Shown here: one piece after another, positions 38,887-48,096 of the stretch
Layout of the letters: each line of letters starts with the position of its first letter
Numbering within the stretch: position 1 is the stretch's first letter
Assembly: GCF_000577615.1 (NCBI RefSeq)
Contig: NZ_CBXX010000002.1
Coordinates: forward strand, 186,001-250,000
Reading direction: 5' to 3'
DNA from: Herbaspirillum sp. RV1423
GTDB lineage: Bacteria > Pseudomonadota > Gammaproteobacteria > Burkholderiales > Burkholderiaceae_D
Length of the DNA stretch: 64,000 nucleotides
The notes under the pieces: generated by a model
Databases searched by the model: none
Told to the model about the DNA's origin: nothing
What the model saw: only the letters and a program-made list of their open reading frames with translations
Program-made: the position numbers and the translations under genes

Positions 38887-41307
38887 ATGACTATCCGTCT
38901 GCGCATCACCTTGCTCGTCATTCTCACCTTCATCGCCATCTCCGCCATCGGCGGTTATGCATTGTTCCAGTCGCGCGACAGCGCGGTGGAAGTCAGGTCG
39001 GTGACAGAAGGCGTGGTGCCGAGCGTACTGGCGTCGTCCGATCTGGTCGGGCAATTGAAGGACGTGCAACTGGCGGCCATGGTGATGGTGACCGAGACCG
39101 ACAATCAACTGGTCGGGCAAGAGAATGACAAGCTCGCCGCCAAGAAAGCCGCGCTGGAAAAGGCCTTGGAATTCCAGGCCGGACAAGCCGTTAGCCAGGC
39201 GCAAAAAGGCCTGATCGTGCAAGCCAGGGAAAGTCTGGACAACTACTTCGGCGCCATCGACAACACCGCCAAGTTCAAGCTGGCCGGCAAGGATGCGCTG
39301 GCGCAGGCATCGTTCTTCGGCAGCGTGGTGCAGTACCAGGCCGAACTGGAAGGCGTGGTCGACACGCTGCGCATCGAAAAGAACCGCAGCAAGGACACCG
39401 CGATTGCCGCGCTGAACCAGAATCTGTCGTCGACCACGACCACGATCGCCATCGTCACCGCCATTGCGGTAGTGGGGTTGGCGCTGATCGGCTTCCTGCT
39501 GTATCGCCAGATCACGGGGCCGATCAGCCGCATGCAAAAAATGATGACCGAAATCGCGGTCAACCAGGATTTCACGCGCCGCCTCCCGGTCGACCGCATG
39601 GATGAAGTCGGCCATTCCATCGTCGCCTTCAACGGCATGATCGAAAAGATCCAGGAAGCCTCGGCGCAAGTGAAGCAAAAGACCGCCGACATGCAGTCCA
39701 TGCTGCAAAACATCCCGCAAGGCATCCTGACCGTGGTCGACGGCAACAAGGTGCATCCCGAATATTCCGCCTTCCTCGAAACCGTGTTCGAAACGCAGGA
39801 CATCGCCGGCCGCGACCTGATGGATCTGGTGTTTTCCGGCACCGGCCTGGGCGCCGACACCTTGTCGCAGATCGAGGCCATCGGCGGCGCCTGCGTCGGC
39901 GAAGACGTGATGAACTTCGAATTCAACGAACACCTGATGGTCGGCGAAGTCGAAAAGACGATGGCCGACGGTCGCGTCAAGATCCTCGACCTCAGTTGGT
40001 CGCCGATCACCGACGACGCCGACATGGTGATCCGCCTGATGCTGTGCGTGCGCGACGTGACCGAACTGCGCAAGCTGGCCGCCGAAGCCAACGAACAGAA
40101 GAACGAACTGGAAATGATCGGCGAAATCCTCGCCGTCAGCACGCCCAAGTTCCAGGAATTCATGGCAACCTCACGCCGCTTCCTCGATGAAAACGAGCAG
40201 ATCGTCCACCAGAACCCGGAAGCGACCGCATTCGCCATCGCCAAACTGTTCCGCAACATGCACACCATCAAGGGCAACGGCCGCACCTACGGCCTGCTGC
40301 ACCTGAGCAACGTGGTGCACGACGTCGAGCAGCATTACGACGACCTGCGCCATCCGGAAACCGGCGCGGTATGGGATCAGGAACATCTGTTGCAAGACCT
40401 GGCTAAGGTGCGCGCCGCCATCGACCGCTATGCCCGCATCAATGAAGTCACGCTGGGCCGCCAAGCGGCGCCGGTACAAACCGAAGCGATCGGGCGCCAT
40501 ATCCTGACGATCGACCGCAAGCATATCCAGGAAAGCCTGCATCGTCTGGAAACCGTCAATACCGCCAACCTGCACGAACTGGTCGCGGTGCGCAATGCGG
40601 TGCGCAAGACGTTGCGCCTGTTGGGCACCGAGACGATAGAGGAAATCCTGGCCAGCGTCACCGATTCGCTGCCGGCGCTGGCAAGCGACCTCGGCAAGGC
40701 TGTGCCCATGGTGGCGATCGACGACAACGGTTACGTGATCCACGCGCATGCGTCGGGATTGCTCAAAAATGTTTTCATGCACCTGATCCGCAACGCCGTG
40801 GACCACGGCCTGGAAACGCCGCAGGAACGTCTCGCCGCCGGCAAGCCCGAGGCCGGCACGATCAGCCTGCAACTGGGCGTGATGGACCACATGCTGCACA
40901 TGGCGCTGTCGGACGACGGCCGCGGCCTCGCGCTGGCGCGCATTCGCCAGACCGCGATCGAAAAGGGCCTGATCGGTATTGACGAAGTGCAGACCGATGC
41001 CGAACTCGCGCGCCTGATCATGCGCCCCGGCTTCTCGACCCGCAGCGAAGTGACCGAGGTGTCAGGGCGCGGCGTCGGCATGGATGCGGTGCTGGACTTC
41101 GTCACCCGCGAACACGGCAGGATTGAAATCCAGTTCCTCGATCATGCCGAGGGCGCCGATTTCCGCGCTTTCCAGGTCAATGTGCTGCTGCCGGAAAACG
41201 TCGCCGTGGAAGTCGACGGCATCGACGTCGCCTATCCGCTGCCGGAGCCGGAGCAGGCCGTCTCAGTTGCCGTCGCGGCGGCGGGCAGCGATCCTCGCGT
41301 CGCCTGA
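38887..41307 (+). CDS. Membrane-bound CheA-like histidine kinase (4HB-HAMP-PAS-HPt-ATPase)
   Basis: An 806-residue protein joining chemoreceptor and CheA parts. Helices at about 5-27 and 184-206 flank a periplasmic four-helix-bundle-type sensor; HAMP follows at 207-260; a PAS-like region at about 265-395 (ILTVVDGNKVHPEYSAFLE); an HPt site NMHTIKGNGRTYGL with His459; then a CheA-type ATPase (HLIRNAVDHGLE, DDGRGL, GRGVGMDAV). No CheW-like P5 domain is recognisable after the ATPase, so it should not join classical receptor arrays. The ATG at 38887 is chosen because the first membrane helix follows at once. First gene of a four-gene signalling operon. Confidence 0.87.
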   Translation: MTIRLRITLLVILTFIAISAIGGYALFQSRDSAVEVRSVTEGVVPSVLASSDLVGQLKDVQLAAMVMVTETDNQLVGQENDKLAAKKAALEKALEFQAGQAVSQAQKGLIVQARESLDNYFGAIDNTAKFKLAGKDALAQASFFGSVVQYQAELEGVVDTLRIEKNRSKDTAIAALNQNLSSTTTTIAIVTAIAVVGLALIGFLLYRQITGPISRMQKMMTEIAVNQDFTRRLPVDRMDEVGHSIVAFNGMIEKIQEASAQVKQKTADMQSMLQNIPQGILTVVDGNKVHPEYSAFLETVFETQDIAGRDLMDLVFSGTGLGADTLSQIEAIGGACVGEDVMNFEFNEHLMVGEVEKTMADGRVKILDLSWSPITDDADMVIRLMLCVRDVTELRKLAAEANEQKNELEMIGEILAVSTPKFQEFMATSRRFLDENEQIVHQNPEATAFAIAKLFRNMHTIKGNGRTYGLLHLSNVVHDVEQHYDDLRHPETGAVWDQEHLLQDLAKVRAAIDRYARINEVTLGRQAAPVQTEAIGRHILTIDRKHIQESLHRLETVNTANLHELVAVRNAVRKTLRLLGTETIEEILASVTDSLPALASDLGKAVPMVAIDDNGYVIHAHASGLLKNVFMHLIRNAVDHGLETPQERLAAGKPEAGTISLQLGVMDHMLHMALSDDGRGLALARIRQTAIEKGLIGIDEVQTDAELARLIMRPGFSTRSEVTEVSGRGVGMDAVLDFVTREHGRIEIQFLDHAEGADFRAFQVNVLLPENVAVEVDGIDVAYPLPEPEQAVSVAVAAAGSDPRVA

Positions 41308-41367
41308 GCGGAGCTGCAGGGTGCAGATTCAGGAACGCAACGGGTTTTGTCGTAAGGAAAAGCAGTC

Positions 41368-42090
41368 ATGATGTGGAATTCGATTCTCTTTGCCGTCATC
41401 GGCGCCTTGCTGTCCGGCGTGCCGCTGGCCTTGGTGCTGCGGCGGCAGAAGACGCGCATGCAGCGCATGGTGGACCTGGAGCAGGTCGAGGCGCTCAAAC
41501 GCAACGTCGATCTGACGCTGCAAGAACAGCAACACAGCATCGAGATGCACCGGCAGGAACTGGAAGCACAGCGTCGCGAGAACGACCAGCGCCTGGAACA
41601 CACGCGGCGCGATACCGAGAAAGTGGTCGCGCAACTGAGTTCGCAGAATTCGGAAAGCATCGCCCGCGTGCTGGAGAACTGCGACGCCTCGCAGGAAACC
41701 ATCGGCAATCTGCTGGGGTTGATGCGCACCTTCGAGCGCTGGCACGACGACATGAATGTACTGATCACGCATAACCGCGAGATGCACCGCAAGAACGACG
41801 AGTTCGCGCTGATCGTCAACCAGGTCATCATTGTTGCCCTCAACGCCTCGATCGAAGCGGCGCGCGCCGGCACTCACGGCCGCGGTTTCGCCGTGGTGGC
41901 GTCGGAAGTGCGCGACCTGGCGCAGCGCGCCGAAAAGCTCTCCAAGAGCTATCGCGCCAACCTGTACCAGAACGACCTGATCACCACCACCACCTTCCAG
42001 GACTTGCAGGCCGGCGGCAAGATGATCGTCGGCGCCATCATCGGACTCGACCTGATCAACAAGAAAACCAAGGAAGCGCTCGCCGCCTGA
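41368..42090 (+). CDS. Short methyl-accepting chemotaxis-like signalling protein
   Basis: A 240-residue protein with one N-terminal membrane helix (about residues 5-25), a long coiled coil, and the MCP hairpin tip ([31 protein letters not shown], given here in overlapping parts: [24 protein letters not shown]). There is no periplasmic sensor and the C-terminal return helix is short. It may cluster or gate the CheA-like kinase encoded upstream. Ribosome site AAGGAA lies eight bases before the ATG. Confidence 0.8.
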   Translation: MMWNSILFAVIGALLSGVPLALVLRRQKTRMQRMVDLEQVEALKRNVDLTLQEQQHSIEMHRQELEAQRRENDQRLEHTRRDTEKVVAQLSSQNSESIARVLENCDASQETIGNLLGLMRTFERWHDDMNVLITHNREMHRKNDEFALIVNQVIIVALNASIEAARAGTHGRGFAVVASEVRDLAQRAEKLSKSYRANLYQNDLITTTTFQDLQAGGKMIVGAIIGLDLINKKTKEALAA

Positions 42091-42100
42091 GGATATCGCC

Positions 42101-42652
42101 ATGCTCACCCAGTCCGCCAAAGACGGTTTCGACACGCTGCTGACGCAATCGCTGAAATCCAGCCTGGCGCCCTCGGGAACGCAGGCTTGTGTTTCGGTGG
42201 TGCCGGACAGGGCCGACATTCCCGAGAAGAAGATGGTGGTGCTGACCGTGTCATCCTATCTGTTCCGCCTGATGGTGATGTTCTATTTCACGCCGGATGC
42301 CGTGACGCGCGCGCATTTTGCACGGCTCAACAACATCGACGAAGCGGAGATGAGCGAACAGAGCTTCATGGACGCCATCGCCGAAAGCGGCAACCTGTGC
42401 TGCGGCATTCTCAACCGCGACCTCGGCAATTTTTTCCCGCATATCGGCATGTCGACGCCGAACGTGATCGACAGCAACTGCGCGGCCTACCTGCAAACAC
42501 TCAATTGCCAGCATATCCGGCATTTTGCGGTCGACATCGAACAGTCGCCGCGCTTTCATGTGACGCTGTGCGTGTCGGCCTATGCGGATATCGATTTCAC
42601 GGTTTCCGCCGACGAACTGGGCAGCGATACCGGCGAGCTGGAGTTGTTCTGA
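42101..42652 (+). CDS. CheX/CheC-like chemotaxis phosphatase domain protein
   Basis: A 183-residue protein with features of the CheX-like fold: one ExxN site (ESGN, Glu95 and Asn98) in the helix DAIAESGNLCCGILNRDLG, followed by a strand region with GMSTPNVI. CheC/CheX proteins use this Glu and Asn to dephosphorylate CheY. It starts 10 bases after the short MCP gene and is followed by a CheY gene, which is the expected substrate. The assignment rests on motif and context, not a full alignment. Confidence 0.65.
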   Translation: MLTQSAKDGFDTLLTQSLKSSLAPSGTQACVSVVPDRADIPEKKMVVLTVSSYLFRLMVMFYFTPDAVTRAHFARLNNIDEAEMSEQSFMDAIAESGNLCCGILNRDLGNFFPHIGMSTPNVIDSNCAAYLQTLNCQHIRHFAVDIEQSPRFHVTLCVSAYADIDFTVSADELGSDTGELELF

Positions 42653-42677
42653 TTCTTTTCCCTTTCATAAGATACTC

Positions 42678-43046
42678 ATGGCACAAATTCTCGTAGTCGA
42701 CGATTCAAGCACCGTTCGCACCGAAGTGGGCGATTTCCTCAAGAAGAACGGCCTCGACGTCACCCTGGCGGTGGACGGTCGCGACGGCCTGGCCAAGCTC
42801 AAGAGCGATCCGTCCATCAGGCTGGTGGTCTCCGACGTCAACATGCCCAATATGGACGGCCTCACCATGGCGGAAAAAATCCGCAGCGAACTCGGCAACG
42901 CCAGCGTCAACATCATCATGCTGACCACCGAGAATTCGCCGATCATGAAGGAGCGCGGCAAGGCCGCCGGCATCAAGGGCTGGATCGTCAAGCCGTTCAA
43001 GGGCGACGCCGTGCTGGCGACGTTCAAGAAGCTGGTCGGGGCCTGA
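42678..43046 (+). CDS. CheY-like single-domain response regulator
   Basis: A 122-residue receiver: ILVVDDSSTVRTEV, Asp53 phosphoacceptor (LVVSDVNMPNMDG), Thr-Thr in IIMLTTENSP and Lys in WIVKPFKG. It is the last gene of the operon and the natural acceptor for the CheA-like kinase and target of the CheX-like protein. No DNA-binding domain, so it acts by protein interaction. Confidence 0.9.
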   Translation: MAQILVVDDSSTVRTEVGDFLKKNGLDVTLAVDGRDGLAKLKSDPSIRLVVSDVNMPNMDGLTMAEKIRSELGNASVNIIMLTTENSPIMKERGKAAGIKGWIVKPFKGDAVLATFKKLVGA

Positions 43047-43093
43047 TCAGCCGTTGTCCGCAGATTCCGGCGCGCCGGCGGTGTACCTTTGCG

Positions 43094-43256
43094 AGAACTC
43101 ATTTCATCAATAGGCGTGAGATGCGTTCTCTCCAGAAAGGGCGCTGGCCGCGTTGTGCTCCTTGCTCGTAGCACCGCTACGCGACGCGTCACGCACCTTG
43201 CACTCCATCCCAAACAGGGCAAGCTCGCACTCACGCCTATTGATGAAATGAGTTCT
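43094..43256. repeat. 163-base inverted-repeat element with 27-base arms
   Basis: 43094-43120 (starting AGAACTCATTTCATCAATAG) is the exact reverse complement of 43230-43256. After a one-base bulge the arms continue with TGCG/CGCA. The interior of about 110 bases is GC-rich and has a small hairpin (CGTAGC-ACC-GCTACG). It lies between the CheY gene and eutB. A related arm occurs at 32077-32109, so this is a dispersed repeat, perhaps a non-autonomous mobile element or a REP-like unit. Confidence 0.75.
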
Positions 43257-43291
43257 ATACTCGAGGCTGGATATATCGATAAAGGCCATCC

Positions 43292-44689
43292 ATGTCCCTG
43301 TATCAGTTCAGGCACACCGTCGGTCCCGTCACGCATCAGTTCCGCGACCTGAAAGACCTCATGGCCAGGGCCACGCCGCTGCGCTCCGGCGACCTGCTGG
43401 CCGGCGTCGCGGCCAACAGCGCCGAGCAGCGCGCAGTGGCGCAGATGGCGCTGGCCGAACTGCCGTTGCGGCTGTTCCTCAATGACGTGCTGGTCCCGTA
43501 TGAAACCGACGAAGTCACGCGCCTGATCCTCGACGATCACGATAGCGGCGCATTTGCCGCCATCAGCCATCTGACGGTGGGCGACTTCCGCAACTGGCTG
43601 CTGGGCGACGAGGTCGACAGCGCCGTGCTGAGCGCCGTCGCGCCGGGCATTACGCCGGAGATGGCGGCGGCGGTCAGCAAGATCATGCGCAATCAGGACC
43701 TCATCCTGGTCGCAAAAAAATGCAGCGTCGTCACCGCCTTCCGCAATACCATCGGCTTGCCGGGACGCCTGTCCACCAGGCTGCAGCCGAACCATCCGAC
43801 CGACGACGCCGTCGGCATCGCCGCCAGCCTGCTGGACGGCCTGCTGTACGGCAGCGGCGACGCCGTGTTCGGCATCAACCCCGCCACCGACAATGTGCCG
43901 CAGGTGATCGACCTGGTGTCCATGCTGGCCGAGATCATCGCGCGCTACGAGATCCCCGCGCAATCCTGCGTGCTGACCCACGTCACCAACACCATCGCCG
44001 CCATTGAGCGCGGCGCGCCGGTCGACCTGGTGTTCCAGTCGATCGCCGGCACCGAAGCCGCCAACCGCAGCTTCGGCATTGACCTGTCGTTGCTGGACGA
44101 AGCGCGCCAGGCGGCGCTGGCGCTGGGACGCGGCACGGTGGGCGAGAACCTCATGTATTTTGAAACCGGGCAGGGCAGCGCGCTGTCGGCCGGCGCCCAC
44201 CACGGCATCGACCAGCAGACCTGCGAAGCGCGAGCCTACGCCGTCGCGCGCAAGTTCAAGCCGCTGCTGGTGAATACGGTGGTCGGCTTCATCGGTCCCG
44301 AATATCTTTACGACGGCAAGCAGATCATCCGCGCCGGGCTTGAGGATCATTTCTGCGCCAAGCTGCTCGGCCTGCCGATGGGGTGCGACGTCTGCTACAC
44401 CAACCATGCGGAAGCCGACCAGAACGACATGGACAACCTGCTGACCTTGCTGGCCACGGCCGGCTGCAGTTATGTGATGGGCGTTCCCGGCGCCGACGAC
44501 ATCATGCTGAACTACCAGACCACGTCGTTTCACGACGCGCTCTATGTGCGCCGGCTGCTCGGCTTGAAGCCGGCGCCCGAGTTCGAGGCATGGCTGGAGC
44601 GCATGCAGATCCTCGGCGGCGGCTCGCAGTTCCGCCTGAACGAAAGCCTGCCGCCGGCCTTTCGCGACGCCTTGTTGCGTCTGTCATAG
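43292..44689 (+). CDS. eutB: Ethanolamine ammonia-lyase large subunit
   Basis: A 465-residue catalytic barrel subunit of normal length. Recognisable segments are [68 protein letters not shown] in parts, and [17 protein letters not shown] near the C-terminus. With EutC and adenosylcobalamin it converts ethanolamine to acetaldehyde and ammonia. The EutA reactivase, an ethanolamine permease and microcompartment genes are not beside it. A repeat element ends 35 bases upstream. Confidence 0.95.
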   Translation: MSLYQFRHTVGPVTHQFRDLKDLMARATPLRSGDLLAGVAANSAEQRAVAQMALAELPLRLFLNDVLVPYETDEVTRLILDDHDSGAFAAISHLTVGDFRNWLLGDEVDSAVLSAVAPGITPEMAAAVSKIMRNQDLILVAKKCSVVTAFRNTIGLPGRLSTRLQPNHPTDDAVGIAASLLDGLLYGSGDAVFGINPATDNVPQVIDLVSMLAEIIARYEIPAQSCVLTHVTNTIAAIERGAPVDLVFQSIAGTEAANRSFGIDLSLLDEARQAALALGRGTVGENLMYFETGQGSALSAGAHHGIDQQTCEARAYAVARKFKPLLVNTVVGFIGPEYLYDGKQIIRAGLEDHFCAKLLGLPMGCDVCYTNHAEADQNDMDNLLTLLATAGCSYVMGVPGADDIMLNYQTTSFHDALYVRRLLGLKPAPEFEAWLERMQILGGGSQFRLNESLPPAFRDALLRLS

Positions 44690-44705
44690 AAGCATCGGGA
44701 ACATC

Positions 44706-45530
44706 ATGGCGAAACGCGACGCTCCGGTCATCGACAATCCCTGGCAGACGCTGCGCCGTTTCACCGCGGCCCGGATCGCCCTCGGCCGTGCCGGCGTCAG
44801 CCAGCCGACCGCGCCGCAACTGGCTTTCCAACTGGCGCATGCGCAGGCGCGCGACGCCGTGCATCTGGCGCTGGACGCCGAGCTGCTGCGGCGGCAACTG
44901 ATCGACGCCGGCATTGCGGGCGCGGAAGACTGCCGCGTACTGGACAGCGCCGCGCCCGATCGGCTGATCTATCTGCAGCGGCCCGACCTCGGGCGCCGGT
45001 TGAGTGACCTTTCTCGCGCAGTCTTGACAGATTCGGCGCCTGCGGGCGAGCCGATTGCCGACCTGGCTTTCGTCATTGCCGACGGCCTGTCGTCGCTGGC
45101 CATCGCCAGACATGCCGCGCCTTTTCTCGCCGCCGTGCAACAGCGGATTGCGCAACGACGCTGGCGGCAGGCCGCACCGACCATTGTGCGGCAGGGGCGT
45201 GTGGCAATCGGCGATGAAGTCGGCAGCCTCCTGGGGGCGAGGATGGTCGTGGTATTGATCGGCGAGCGGCCGGGACTGAGTTCGCCGGACAGCATGGGGC
45301 TATACCTCAGTTGGATGCCGCGCGTCGGCATGACGGATGCGGAACGCAACTGCATTTCCAACGTCAGGCCGGAGGGCCTGCGCTACGACGAAGCCGCCGG
45401 CAAGCTGGACTATCTGCTGGGCGAGGCATTCAGGCGGCAACTGACCGGCGTGGCGCTGAAGGACGAGAGCGGCGCCGATGCGGCAGCGCTGACGCAGCCG
45501 GCAAGAAATTTTCTCCTCGGGGGTGGATGA
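44706..45530 (+). CDS. eutC: Ethanolamine ammonia-lyase small subunit
   Basis: A 274-residue protein with EutC signatures: [20 protein letters not shown] in parts, [15 protein letters not shown], the [15 protein letters not shown] region, [19 protein letters not shown], and [20 protein letters not shown] in parts. It binds B12 with EutB. It starts 16 bases after eutB and is surely cotranscribed. Confidence 0.94.
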   Translation: MAKRDAPVIDNPWQTLRRFTAARIALGRAGVSQPTAPQLAFQLAHAQARDAVHLALDAELLRRQLIDAGIAGAEDCRVLDSAAPDRLIYLQRPDLGRRLSDLSRAVLTDSAPAGEPIADLAFVIADGLSSLAIARHAAPFLAAVQQRIAQRRWRQAAPTIVRQGRVAIGDEVGSLLGARMVVVLIGERPGLSSPDSMGLYLSWMPRVGMTDAERNCISNVRPEGLRYDEAAGKLDYLLGEAFRRQLTGVALKDESGADAAALTQPARNFLLGGG

Positions 45531-45627
45531 ACAGGAGTGCATCATTAGCTATACTGCGACCACCGCCGTAGCCCAGGCAAAACGGTACGCCCCATCGGCG
45601 ACGGCACCACAAAAAACGGGAGGAAAG

Positions 45628-46329
45628 ATGTTAAATGTAGCGAATGCGGAAACGTTGTCCACCTACGTCAACAGCATCGTCAAATCGCAACGCGCAGACG
45701 GCATGGGCATGCCGTTTCGCGAAGTGCTTGCCAACGCGCAGAGTGCGGCGCCGGATGCCCAGGATCCGGCCGCTGCCGCGAATGCCGCAGCCGTGGCGGC
45801 ATTGGGTGCCGCCTTGTCGCAGTTCGGCATCTCGACGCCGCCAGCCATCCGCGTCACCTCCGGCCCGAACGGCTACGAACTGAGCGGAGACAGCCGCAAC
45901 GATAAATTCCAGGCCATGCTGAAGGCCGATCCTGCCGTGCAAAACATGCTTGGCGGCTTGATCAATCAGCAAGTCGCTGCGCGTAAAAGCGCGCTGGACA
46001 AGGTGGTCTCCGACTTCCAGGGGAAGTCGGGCAACGGCGGCCTGCAATCCTTCCTCGACGACTTCATGCGTTCGGAGAAGACCGACACCTACAGCCTGAG
46101 TTTCAACGGCGCCAAGATCGAGGTCGATGAATTGGGCGACAAGGGCTGGCAGCCGGTGAAGGACGCCGCGGATTTCACCAGGGATCTGATCGCTGCCTAC
46201 ACGCAATATCAGATTACCCACGGCGTCACCGTCGAAAAGCAGAAGGACAAGGACGACAGCGACGAGAGTCTGCATTTCAGGGCGAAGCTGGCGGACGCCA
46301 TGACCAGGGATGACGGCGTCGCGGGTTGA
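45628..46329 (+). CDS. Soluble protein of unknown function (233 residues)
   Basis: No family recognised. The start is the ATG at 45628 with a strong GGGAGGA site. The product has no signal peptide or membrane helix. It has an Ala-rich helix (AAANAAAVAALGAALSQFG), a central helical region (AARKSALDKVVSDFQGK), a beta segment (YSLSFNGAKIEVDELGDKGW) and a charged tail. It is 97 bases after eutC and could be separate from it. A GC-rich hairpin follows 47 bases after its stop. Confidence 0.65.
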   Translation: MLNVANAETLSTYVNSIVKSQRADGMGMPFREVLANAQSAAPDAQDPAAAANAAAVAALGAALSQFGISTPPAIRVTSGPNGYELSGDSRNDKFQAMLKADPAVQNMLGGLINQQVAARKSALDKVVSDFQGKSGNGGLQSFLDDFMRSEKTDTYSLSFNGAKIEVDELGDKGWQPVKDAADFTRDLIAAYTQYQITHGVTVEKQKDKDDSDESLHFRAKLADAMTRDDGVAG

Positions 46330-46376
46330 TGCCTGCCGGCGGCCTCGCCATACTTCCGCGACATCGATGAACATCG

Positions 46377-46400
46377 GCTCCTGCCGCCTGCGGCAGGAGC
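46377..46400 (+). terminator. Hairpin after the 233-residue gene, possible terminator
   Basis: GCTCCTGCCGC (46377-46387) and GCGGCAGGAGC (46390-46400) form a perfect 11-base stem with a two-base centre. No T-run follows, so termination is possible but not shown. Confidence 0.45.
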
Positions 46401-46434
46401 GGCCGCTTGTGCGTCGAACTTCCGGTACTTCATT

Positions 46435-46500
46435 TTTACACATTTAACTATCATGTATATGCACTGGACATTTCATAATCATGATACTAAGATGTGTAAA
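46435..46500 (+). promoter_or_regulatory. Long inverted repeat upstream of hipA, likely operator
   Basis: Arms at 46435-46455 (TTTACACATTTAACTATCATG in overlapping halves TTTACACAT and ACTATCATG) and 46480-46500 (CATGATACT, then ATGTGTAAA) match as inverted copies at 18 of 21 positions. The right arm ends on the first base of the hipA ATG. HipB proteins bind such dyads to repress their operon, so autoregulation is likely. Confidence 0.65.
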
Positions 46501-47789
46501 TGACAAAGACATGCACATTGCAGATATTCATCGACGGACGCTGGCAAGATGCGGCGACCGTGGAGCTGACAGGCGGCGAGCAGCCGGGTGTGGAGGCGTC
46601 CACTTACCTGGCCTACCTGTCTTCCTATGCGCTTGAGTATTGGGAGCGCGCCGACGCCGCGGCATTGTCCGTGAATGTGCCGGTGGATCTGGCGGCCGAT
46701 GCGCAGCCTGCCTGGCCGCCATTCCTGGTCGATCTGCTCCCGCAAGGCTACGGCCGCGGTGAGTTGCTCAAGCAGCTCGATCGCAGCGAAAACGCCGGCA
46801 GCGGCGCGGACTGGGATCTGCTGTGCGCCGGCGCCGGCAATCCGATCGGCAACCTGAGGGTGAAAGAAGCCCATGCATGGGCGGCCGCGCGAACGCCGGA
46901 ACCGCGGATCGGTTTCACCATGGAGCAGGTGGCGAGCCGGGCAGGGGACTTCAACGAATACCTGGCCCAGAACGGACTGTTCCTGGCCGGCTCTTCCGGC
47001 GTCCAGGGCGAGTGGCCGAAGATTCTGCTGACGCAGGCCGACGACGATCTCTTTTATCTCGACCATACCTTGCCCGATGCATTGGCCAAGGCGCATTTCA
47101 TCGTCAAATTCGGTCGTGGAACCGACGAGTCGATGGCCAGCATCCTTCGCCTGGAAGCGCCGTACATGGCGCTGGCGAAGAGCCTCGGCCTCAAGGTCTT
47201 CGGCGAGCTTACGTTGCGCCGGCGCGCCCTGTTCATTCCGCGCTTCGATCGCGAGATCGCCGACGGCAAGGTAGTGCGCCACGGCCAGGAAAGCGTCGCC
47301 TCGCTGTGCGGCCTCGGCGGATTCGGCAAGGTGCCGTCTCACAATACGGTATGCCGCCGGCTCAAGGAAGTCGCCGCCGACCCGGTTGCGGACGTCATCG
47401 AATACATCCGGCGCGACATCGCCAACGTGGCGCTCGGCAACAAGGACAACCACGCGCGCAACACCGCCATCCAGCGCAGGAGCGACGGCACGGTGTCGCT
47501 CACGCCGCTGTTCGACTTTGCGCCGATGTGGCTGCACCCGGAGGGAATCGCGCGGCGCATACGGTGGGAAGCCGACGACGACGGTTCGCCGGATTGGGCC
47601 AGCGTCATCCGGCAGGCATGCGAGAGCGCGGCAATCGACGAGCAGATCGTCCGTACTGCCGTGAAGCAAATGGCGGCGCCGATGGCGGCGCTGATCGGCA
47701 ACGCGGCCGATCTCGGCATCGCCGGCGAATTCCTGCAGCCGCTGGAAAGAACCGTCGGCAACATCCGACAACAATTGGAGGACCTGTAA
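46500..47789 (+). CDS. hipA: HipA-family Ser/Thr kinase toxin
   Basis: A 429-residue HipA-like kinase. An N-terminal subdomain (residues 1-130) is followed by a Gly-rich loop region (LAGSSGVQGEWPK), ATP-site IVKFGRG, LIPRFDR-type motif (FIPRFDR, 245-251), and catalytic GNKDNHARN (313-321, Asp316), then LFDFAPM with the Mg-binding Asp. All key kinase residues are present, so it should be active. HipA of E. coli phosphorylates glutamyl-tRNA synthetase and causes dormancy; the target here is unknown. Unlike classic hipBA, the toxin gene comes first. Confidence 0.85.
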   Translation: MTKTCTLQIFIDGRWQDAATVELTGGEQPGVEASTYLAYLSSYALEYWERADAAALSVNVPVDLAADAQPAWPPFLVDLLPQGYGRGELLKQLDRSENAGSGADWDLLCAGAGNPIGNLRVKEAHAWAAARTPEPRIGFTMEQVASRAGDFNEYLAQNGLFLAGSSGVQGEWPKILLTQADDDLFYLDHTLPDALAKAHFIVKFGRGTDESMASILRLEAPYMALAKSLGLKVFGELTLRRRALFIPRFDREIADGKVVRHGQESVASLCGLGGFGKVPSHNTVCRRLKEVAADPVADVIEYIRRDIANVALGNKDNHARNTAIQRRSDGTVSLTPLFDFAPMWLHPEGIARRIRWEADDDGSPDWASVIRQACESAAIDEQIVRTAVKQMAAPMAALIGNAADLGIAGEFLQPLERTVGNIRQQLEDL

Positions 47790-48079
47790 TGGACCGGCGA
47801 TTCAACCCCTTGAATCCGGCCGAAGAATTGCAGGCGCGCCGCCGGTTGTCGGAAGAACTGGTCGCCGATCCGGCGTTGCCGGTTCCTGCCGTGATCAGGA
47901 AAATCCGCACCACGCTGCGGCTGACCATCGCGGAATACGCCAGGTTGTGCGGCGTGTCGGCGCGGACCTTGCAGGACATCGAACGCGAGGTGTCTTCGCC
48001 GACGCTGGTCACGGCCGACAAACTGCTGAAGCCGATGGGCTTGACGGTGGGGGCAGTCCAGCGAAAGAAGAAGGCCTGA
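47789..48079 (+). CDS. hipB: HipB-like XRE-family antitoxin
   Basis: A 96-residue DNA-binding protein whose ATG overlaps the hipA stop by one base. The helix-turn-helix reads LTIAEYARLCGVSARTLQDIE, and the C-terminus ends RKKKA. It should neutralise HipA and repress the operon through the inverted repeat upstream of hipA. GGAGG lies before its ATG inside the hipA end, so the two are translationally coupled. Confidence 0.85.
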   Translation: MDRRFNPLNPAEELQARRRLSEELVADPALPVPAVIRKIRTTLRLTIAEYARLCGVSARTLQDIEREVSSPTLVTADKLLKPMGLTVGAVQRKKKA

Positions 48080-48096
48080 TCTCCGCGAGACGAATG

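Noticed and set aside
43107-43289. 60-codon minus-strand frame inside the inverted-repeat element
   Set aside because: It lies within a repeat with paired arms and has no ribosome site or known motif.
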